Origin: Bradyrhizobium liaoningense | Lineage (GTDB): Bacteria; Pseudomonadota; Alphaproteobacteria; Rhizobiales; Xanthobacteraceae | DNA: 36,849 nt | Direction of reading: 5' to 3' | NCBI RefSeq assembly: GCF_018130955.1 | Contig: NZ_JAFCJM010000069.1 | Span: 1 to 36,849, forward strand | In this document: one piece after another, positions 32,121-36,849 of the stretch | Layout: every line of letters begins with the position of its first letter | Position numbering within the stretch: the first letter of the stretch is position 1 | Notes under the pieces: model-generated | Database searches by the model: none | Seen by the model: only the letters and a program-made list of their open reading frames with translations | What the model was told of the DNA's origin: nothing | Translations under genes and position numbers: made by a program

Positions 32121-32630
32121 TTATTTCGTCTGAGTCGCCGCCTGCATCGCTTTCCAGTCGAACTTGTCAGCTAGCGCCAAGGCCTCTTCTTCAGCCACGC
32201 CTTCATAGGCGAGGCTGAACATCGCGTTCTTGTCGAGCGCTACGACCAGCGTGCCGGACTTGTCCTTGCTGTTGTAGGCTTTCAAGACATTCATGCCGCG
32301 CACGGTGGATGTCACCATGCGCCCTTCCGACGTCTGCATATTCATCCCGCTTTGAATCGGCGCCAGCGCGCCCGCGGCGGCCGGGCCGATGATGATGGAA
32401 GCATGAGCCTTCGCCTCGCCGCGCTCGTAGTCACGGGTTGCCGTCGTCATGTTGGTGTCGGACATTTGCATCGACATGCCGTCCGGCTTCTCGCCCTGCC
32501 ATCCCGCCAGATCAATCAAGAACGGCAGGAGACGTTGAAACGGCTGATCGGCGCGTACAGTCGAAAAAGGCAACAAAACCGATAACGCCACAAAGAAACA
32601 CAGGATCCGGTATCGCGGCTTAAGCATCAT
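32121..32630 (-). CDS. Secreted protein of unknown function
   Basis: The protein has about 169 residues, a signal peptide (about 1-27, ending STVRADQ) and a mature part with LIDLAGWQGEKPDGMSM, ASIIIGPAAAGALAP, MNVLKAYNSKDKSGTLVVAL and FSLAYEGVAEEEALALADKFDWKAMQAA. The pattern resembles secreted solute- or envelope-associated proteins, but no named family is recognised. GGGGAGA precedes the ATG at 32630; a second ATG at 32627 is equally possible. Longer in-frame starts lack a signal peptide at their N-terminus. Confidence 0.75.
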   Translation of the reverse strand: MMLKPRYRILCFFVALSVLLPFSTVRADQPFQRLLPFLIDLAGWQGEKPDGMSMQMSDTNMTTATRDYERGEAKAHASIIIGPAAAGALAPIQSGMNMQTSEGRMVTSTVRGMNVLKAYNSKDKSGTLVVALDKNAMFSLAYEGVAEEEALALADKFDWKAMQAATQTK

Positions 32631-32808
32631 TCTCCCCTTGAGGTAGCAGGGCAACATAGCAACCTGTGGTAAGGCTTGAAAGTCCCCACATCGGATGGCT
32701 GGAGGACTGACGCTTGGCATGCGAAGCCGATTGCGGCATCATGAGTCTGTGGCCCCGGCAATGAGGGCCGGTTGAGCCCGCCCGGGCTGAAAAACAAGCA
32801 GACACATC

Positions 32809-34302
32809 ATGACCGAACCATGCGACCTGTCCGCGGTCGCGGCACGCGCACTGATCGGCCAACGCAAGCTCTCGCCCGTCGAGCTGACGGACAGTTGCAT
32901 CCGTCGCATCGAGGCGATCGACCCCGCGGTCAACGCCGTCGTTGCGCGCTCGTTCGAGACCGCATGTAAGACAGCACGCGAGCACGAGGCCATGGTGATG
33001 CGCGGCGACAGGCTTGGCGCCGTGCATGGGCTGCCGCTCGGCGTCAAGGACCTCATCGACGCGGAGGGGTTACCGACCAGTTTTGGCAGCGTGCTGTTTG
33101 CCGATAACGTTGCGAAACAGGATGAAGCCATCGTCGCGATGCTCAGGCGCGAGGGCGCAATCGTCATCGGCAAGACCAACGTGCCGGAATGGGGCGCCGG
33201 CGGCAATACGCGCAACGCCGTGTATGGCGCGACCGGCAATCCCTTCGATCCCGATAGATCCGCCGCCGGCTCGTCCGGTGGATCGGCCGTCGCGCTCGCG
33301 ACCGGCATGGTGCCGCTCGCGACCGGATCCGACACGGGCGGCTCGGTGCGGAATCCCGCATCGTTCTGTGGCGTCGTCGGCTTCAGGCCGTCGCCCGGAC
33401 TGATCGCCAGCAACAGCCGCAACATGGCCTGGTTGCAGATCTCGCAGCTCGGGCCGATGGCAAGGACCGTATCGGATGCCTGCCTCATGCTGTCCTGCAT
33501 GCTGGATCGCGATGCCCGCGATCCGCTCTCGGCGATCCTGCATGCCGGTGGCGCACCGGCGCCAACGCTCTATCGCAATCCGCCGCGCGCCGATCTCTCG
33601 AGCCTGCGCATCGCGGCGACCTGTGATTTCGGCTTCGCGCCGACCGAGCAGGCGGTTGCCGGAACCTTCAGAGCCAAGCTCGGCTCGTTCGAATCGGTGT
33701 TTCGCAGCGTCGAATGGACCCACCCTGATTGCACCGGCGCGGACGAGGTGTTCAGCATCTTGCGCGCCGTCGCCTTCCTCGGCCGTCACCGCGAGCTCGC
33801 CGAAAAGTTTCCGGACAAGGTCGGGCCCAACATTCGCGACAACGTCACCGAGGGGCTCGGCTATTCCGCTGCCGACGTCGCGCGTGCACTCTCGATGCAG
33901 ACCGACCTCTACCGGCGCTGGCAGACCTTCTACGCCAGCCACGATTTTATCCTCGCGCCCGCGATCACCATCAGTCCGCGGCCGTGGTCGGAACTCTATC
34001 CGGCCGAGATCGACGGCCAGCCGACCAAGAGCTACTTCCACTGGCTCGCGATGGCCTATGCCGTCACCAATGTCGGGCATCCCACGGTTGCGATCCCCGC
34101 GGGCCGCGACGGCGCCGGCCTGCCGTTCGGCATCCAGGTGATCGGCCCGCGCGGCGGCGATCTCGCGACCCTCGCGGTGGCGCGCGAGATCGAGGCCGTG
34201 CTTGCAAGCAACCCGGACACCGCCCGCCCGCTTCCCGACATCGCCTGGCTCGGCCGCCAGCCGCCGATTGCCGGCAAGCCAGGATTTTTGGCCTTCGATT
34301 GA
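32809..34302 (+). CDS. Amidase signature (AS) family amidase
   Basis: The 497-residue protein has the AS catalytic triad: K80 (LGVKDL), cis-Ser155 (AAGSSGGSA) and nucleophile S179 (GSDTGGSVRNPA), with FGSVLFADN and GKTNVPEWGAGG as typical neighbours. AS enzymes hydrolyse C-N amide bonds. It is not GatA by context, since no gatB/gatC are nearby, so a catabolic amide is likelier. A Bug-type solute-binding protein gene follows 77 bases later on the same strand, which suggests uptake of the same substrate or its acid product. This is inferred from position. Confidence 0.92.
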   Translation: MTEPCDLSAVAARALIGQRKLSPVELTDSCIRRIEAIDPAVNAVVARSFETACKTAREHEAMVMRGDRLGAVHGLPLGVKDLIDAEGLPTSFGSVLFADNVAKQDEAIVAMLRREGAIVIGKTNVPEWGAGGNTRNAVYGATGNPFDPDRSAAGSSGGSAVALATGMVPLATGSDTGGSVRNPASFCGVVGFRPSPGLIASNSRNMAWLQISQLGPMARTVSDACLMLSCMLDRDARDPLSAILHAGGAPAPTLYRNPPRADLSSLRIAATCDFGFAPTEQAVAGTFRAKLGSFESVFRSVEWTHPDCTGADEVFSILRAVAFLGRHRELAEKFPDKVGPNIRDNVTEGLGYSAADVARALSMQTDLYRRWQTFYASHDFILAPAITISPRPWSELYPAEIDGQPTKSYFHWLAMAYAVTNVGHPTVAIPAGRDGAGLPFGIQVIGPRGGDLATLAVAREIEAVLASNPDTARPLPDIAWLGRQPPIAGKPGFLAFD

Positions 34303-34379
34303 AAGCGGCACGACGATGGAACGACAGTTGCGACGCCGTGCCCCGTGTTTCTCTTGTTCAACTACGGATGAATGACGCG

Positions 34380-35357
34380 ATGAAAACAACGGCTCTCACG
34401 GTGGCGCTCGCATTGATCGGCTCGATCTCCGCCAACTCGCTCGCCAGCGCGCAAGGAACCTATCCGGAAAAATCCCTGCAACTGATCGTCCCGTTCCCGC
34501 CGGGCGGCGCCTCCGACGTGGTGGCCCGCATCATCGGCGGCGAGCTCGAAACCCGGCTCGGCAAGCCCGTCATCATCATGAACCGCCCCGGCGGCGGCAC
34601 GACGATCGCGGCCAAGGAGGTCGCGCGCGCGGCGCCCGACGGATACACCCTGTTCTTTAGCTCGAACTCGAGCTTCACGCTGCCGGCCGCCGTGAAGGAA
34701 AGCGTGCCTTACGACGCGGCCAAGGATTTCGAGCCGCTCGGCCAGGTCGGCAAGATCACGCTGGCGCTGGTCACCACCAAGGACAACCCGATCAAGGATG
34801 TGCCTGCGCTGGTCGCTGAAGCAAAGGCCAATCCGGACAAGCTGTCGCTGGCATCCTTCGGCGTCGCCACGGTGTCGCATTTCGCCGGCGAGCTGTTCAA
34901 GTCGAACGCCGGCATCAAGATGGTGCATCTGCCCTACAAAGGCAGCGCGCCGGCGATGAACGATCTCATCGGCAAGCATATCCAGTACCACGTCGACACC
35001 GTGATCGCCGTCAAGCCACAGATCGAGGCCGGCACGGTCAAGGTGCTCGCGGTGTTCTCCGGCAAGCGCACCCCCTTCCTGCCCGACATGCCGACGCTCG
35101 CCGAGCTCGGCTATGGCAGCATCGACTTCTCGTCCTGGGGCGCGGTGGTCGCGCCCAAGGGGTTGCCGCCCGCGGTTCGCGACAAGCTCACGGCGACGCT
35201 CGAGGAGATCATCAACAGCCCCTCCGTCGTCGAGCGCTTCACCAAGGTCGGTTTCGAGCCGGGCTTTGCGCGCTTTGACGACTGGGCCGGCGCGGTGACA
35301 AAGGAGACCGCTGAGATGAAGGACATCGCGCAGAAGGCGGGGATCAAGGAGGAGTAA
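34380..35357 (+). CDS. Bug/TctC-type tricarboxylate solute-binding protein
   Basis: The 325-residue protein has a signal peptide (about 1-26, ending ASAQG) and the Bug/TctC signatures YPEKSLQLIVPFPPGGASDVVARI, RPGGGTTIAAKEVARAAPDGYTL and VHLPYKGSAPAMNDLIG. Such proteins bind carboxylates or other small acids in the periplasm, usually for a TctAB permease, which is not in the window. The start at 34380 places the signal peptide at the N-terminus; an ATG at 34368 adds four residues. It follows the amidase gene. Confidence 0.93.
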   Translation: MKTTALTVALALIGSISANSLASAQGTYPEKSLQLIVPFPPGGASDVVARIIGGELETRLGKPVIIMNRPGGGTTIAAKEVARAAPDGYTLFFSSNSSFTLPAAVKESVPYDAAKDFEPLGQVGKITLALVTTKDNPIKDVPALVAEAKANPDKLSLASFGVATVSHFAGELFKSNAGIKMVHLPYKGSAPAMNDLIGKHIQYHVDTVIAVKPQIEAGTVKVLAVFSGKRTPFLPDMPTLAELGYGSIDFSSWGAVVAPKGLPPAVRDKLTATLEEIINSPSVVERFTKVGFEPGFARFDDWAGAVTKETAEMKDIAQKAGIKEE

Positions 35358-35374
35358 TCTCCTCGCGAGAAATC

Positions 35375-35490
35375 GTAGGGTGGGCAAAGGCGCGCAAGCG
35401 CCGTGCCCACCGCTTCTCACGCGGCGCGCAAAGGGGTGGGCACGCTTCGCCTTCGCTCTCCGAGCTACGGCGTCGCTTTGCCCACCCTAC
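35375..35490. repeat. GTAGGGTGGGC intergenic repeat, copy 1
   Basis: GTAGGGTGGGCAAAG (35375-35389) and CTTTGCCCACCCTAC (35476-35490) are perfect inverted 15-base ends of a 116-base element with further internal GTGCCCAC/GTGGGCAC pairing. A shorter copy lies at 36671-36763. It follows the Bug-type gene. Confidence 0.9.
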
Positions 35491-35494
35491 GCTC

Positions 35495-35791
35495 TTACGC
35501 CGGCAGCACACCTTCGACGAAAAGCAGTCGACGCTGCAGCGCCGACTGCCGCAGCTTCAGCGCTTCGGCATACTCAGCCGACCGGTACCATTCCTTGAGC
35601 CGCGCCATGGTCGGGAATTCGACGATGACGATGGCCTTCGGCGGAAGGTTGCCTTCAGCGAGTTCGGCGGCGCCAGCCCTCACCAGATAGCGGCCGCCAT
35701 ATTGCGCGATCGTCCTTGCCGCAAGCGTACGGTAGGCCTCGAATCCTGTGGGGTCGCGCATCTCGACTTCGGAAATCACATAGGCCGCCAT
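35495..35791 (-). CDS. DUF1330 family protein
   Basis: The 98-residue protein matches DUF1330 (a small ferredoxin-like fold): AYVISEVEMRDPTGFEAYRTLA near 3-24, GGRYLVRAGAAE near 32-43 and IVIVEFPTMARLKEWYRSAEY near 54-74. The role is unknown. AGGAGCC precedes the ATG. It follows the SDR gene by only 9 bases on the same strand, so co-transcription is likely. Confidence 0.9.
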   Translation of the reverse strand: MAAYVISEVEMRDPTGFEAYRTLAARTIAQYGGRYLVRAGAAELAEGNLPPKAIVIVEFPTMARLKEWYRSAEYAEALKLRQSALQRRLLFVEGVLPA

Positions 35792-35800
35792 GATCGGCTC

Positions 35801-36589
35801 CTATGCAATCGTATTGACGATGCCGCCCTCGGCGCGGAGCGCCGCGCCGTTGGTGGCAGAGGCTTCCTTGGACGCGATATAGACCACCATATTGGCGATC
35901 TCGTCCACGCTCGCAAAGCGTTGCAGCAGGGACGACGGACGGTGCTGCTTGACGAAGTTGGCGGCCGCCTCGTCCACGGATTGTCCGTTCTGCTTGGCGA
36001 GGTCCTTCACAAAGGTCTCGACGCCTTCTGACATCGTCGGTCCCGGCAGCACGGAATTGACGGTGACGCCGGTGCCGCGGGTAAGCTGCGCGAGTCCGCG
36101 CGCGACCGAGAGCTGCGCGGTCTTGGTCATGCCGTAATGGATCATCTCGACGGGAATGTTGAGGCCGGACTCCGAGGAGATGAAGACGATGCGGCCCCAG
36201 TTGCGCTTGAGCATGCCGGCCAGATAGGCACGCGACAGCCGCACGCCACTCATCACGTTGACCTCGAAGAAACGGCTCCAGTCCTCGTCGGGAATGTCGA
36301 CAAAGTTCTTCGGCTCGAAGATGCCGGCATTGTTGATCAGGATATCGACGTCAGGAAGCGCGGTGACCAGCGCCTTGCAGCCGGCCGCGGTCGAGACGTC
36401 GGCGGTGATGCCGCGCACCTTGGCGCCCGTCCCTTCGAGCTTGCGCGCGGCAGCATCGACCTTGTCCCGGCCGCGGCCATTGATCACGACATCAGCACCG
36501 GAGCCCGCGAGGCCCTTGGCGATCGCGTAGCCGATGCCGGCGGTCGAGCCCGTGATCAGAGCGGTCTTTCCGGAAAGGTCGATCTTCAT
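35801..36589 (-). CDS. SDR-family oxidoreductase
   Basis: The 262-residue protein has the classical short-chain dehydrogenase motifs: T13-G-S-T-A-G-I-G20 for NAD(P) binding, NNAG at 86-89, the catalytic S138/S139 (IVFISSESG), Y152 and K156 (YGMTK). The substrate is unknown. GGAGATGACAG precedes the ATG. It is the first gene of a probable two-gene unit with the DUF1330 gene. Confidence 0.92.
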   Translation of the reverse strand: MKIDLSGKTALITGSTAGIGYAIAKGLAGSGADVVINGRGRDKVDAAARKLEGTGAKVRGITADVSTAAGCKALVTALPDVDILINNAGIFEPKNFVDIPDEDWSRFFEVNVMSGVRLSRAYLAGMLKRNWGRIVFISSESGLNIPVEMIHYGMTKTAQLSVARGLAQLTRGTGVTVNSVLPGPTMSEGVETFVKDLAKQNGQSVDEAAANFVKQHRPSSLLQRFASVDEIANMVVYIASKEASATNGAALRAEGGIVNTIA

Positions 36590-36670
36590 CTGTCATCTCC
36601 ATTGATGTTGATGGAGATATCGGACGCGATTGATCGAGCGCAATTGGCGCTCACCCAGGCGTGAGCGGCT

Positions 36671-36763
36671 GTAGGGTGGGCAAAGCGAAGCGTGCCCACC
36701 AACTTCTCGCGCACCTCGACAGAAGTGGCGGGCACGGCGCAAGTGCGCCTTTGCCCACCCTAC
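36671..36763. repeat. GTAGGGTGGGC intergenic repeat, copy 2
   Basis: GTAGGGTGGGCAAAG (36671-36685) and CTTTGCCCACCCTAC (36749-36763) are perfect inverted ends, identical to those of copy 1 at 35375-35490. The 93-base element lies between the SDR gene and the group II intron end, with 9 bases separating it from the predicted intron boundary. Confidence 0.9.
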
Positions 36764-36772
36764 GACCGCACA

Positions 36773-36849
36773 ATCGGGATAGGGGGGAGCCTCGCAGCTC
36801 CTCCCCTCCCACACCACCGTACGTACGGGTCCGTATACGGCGGTTCGCT
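36773..36849 (-). mobile_element. 3' end of a group II intron (domains V and VI)
   Basis: On the minus strand, ACCGCCGTA (36844-36836) pairs with TACGGTGGT (36821-36813) and encloses TACGGACCCGTACG, the compact domain V fold; the CGTATAC and GTACGTACGG parts match known bacterial introns. It is followed by a domain VI hairpin with arms GGGAGGGGAGGAGC and GCTCCCCCCTATCCC, in which an A (36780) is left bulged seven bases before the predicted intron end GAT (36775-36773). This is the expected branch-point geometry. The intron body and any reverse-transcriptase gene lie beyond 36849. The exact boundary is inferred from the fold. Confidence 0.75.

Noticed and set aside
1..36849. tRNA, rRNA, CRISPR array, prophage or replication origin
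   Set aside because: I looked for the GGTTCGAATCC-type T-arm, regularly spaced direct repeats, integrase or capsid-like proteins, and DnaA-box clusters, and saw none that stood up.

Overview
The window looks like a chromosomal segment of an alphaproteobacterium of the Bradyrhizobium/Rhodopseudomonas group (Nitrobacteraceae). This is inferred from several things: high GC with strong GC3 bias (long antisense shadow ORFs everywhere), an ATP12-type F1-ATPase chaperone, an alphaproteobacterial block of Do-protease, RarA, RluC-type synthase and ATP12, and several families of intergenic palindromic repeats that I associate with this group. I saw no rRNA, tRNA, CRISPR array, prophage or complete insertion sequence. 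About 40 protein genes are supported, mostly housekeeping or small metabolic units.

Layout. 1-66: tail of an unidentified plus-strand gene. 106-3597: a fused indolepyruvate ferredoxin oxidoreductase. 3862-5073: a secreted triheme cytochrome c. 5107-5748: a UPF0126/TRIC-type membrane protein gene interrupted by one in-frame amber codon. 6525-8089: a three-gene minus-strand unit (isocitrate-lyase/PEP-mutase family protein plus two small dimeric alpha/beta-barrel proteins), with a divergent ArsR-like regulator at 8251. 9017-11509: small secreted proteins, including a Tat-exported His/Trp/Arg-rich one, and a VOC-fold protein. 11609-12897: a signal-peptide-bearing isoaspartyl methyltransferase and an adenosine-specific kinase family protein. 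13114-14361: a periplasmic glycerophosphodiesterase. 14870-16402: pccB, with a palindromic leader overlapping its ribosome-binding site. 16553-18841: a DUF4260 membrane protein, a coiled-coil protein and a dienelactone-hydrolase-like enzyme. 18950-19768: a class D (OXA-type) beta-lactamase homologue. 19842-21745: a translationally coupled FliK-like/FlhB-C-terminal-like pair. 21803-28520: atp12, small proteins, an RluC-type synthase, an orphan antitoxin-like gene, rarA and a Do-type protease. 28825-30453: an OprP/O-like porin. 30494-32013: a divergent HxlR regulator and quinone-oxidoreductase-like gene. 32809-35357: an amidase followed by a Bug-type solute-binding protein. 35495-36589: a DUF1330 protein and an SDR. 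36773-36849: the 3' end (domains V and VI) of a minus-strand group II intron whose body lies beyond the window.

The strongest second-look items are the amber-interrupted UPF0126 gene; the 43-bp palindrome that supplies stop codons to both convergent genes it separates; the pccB leader hairpin; the FliK/FlhB-C pair far from any flagellar cluster; the His/Trp-rich Tat protein; the group II intron end beside a repeat; and a PIN-domain-like fragment fused to an intergenic repeat. I found no clearly novel multi-gene defence or biosynthetic system.
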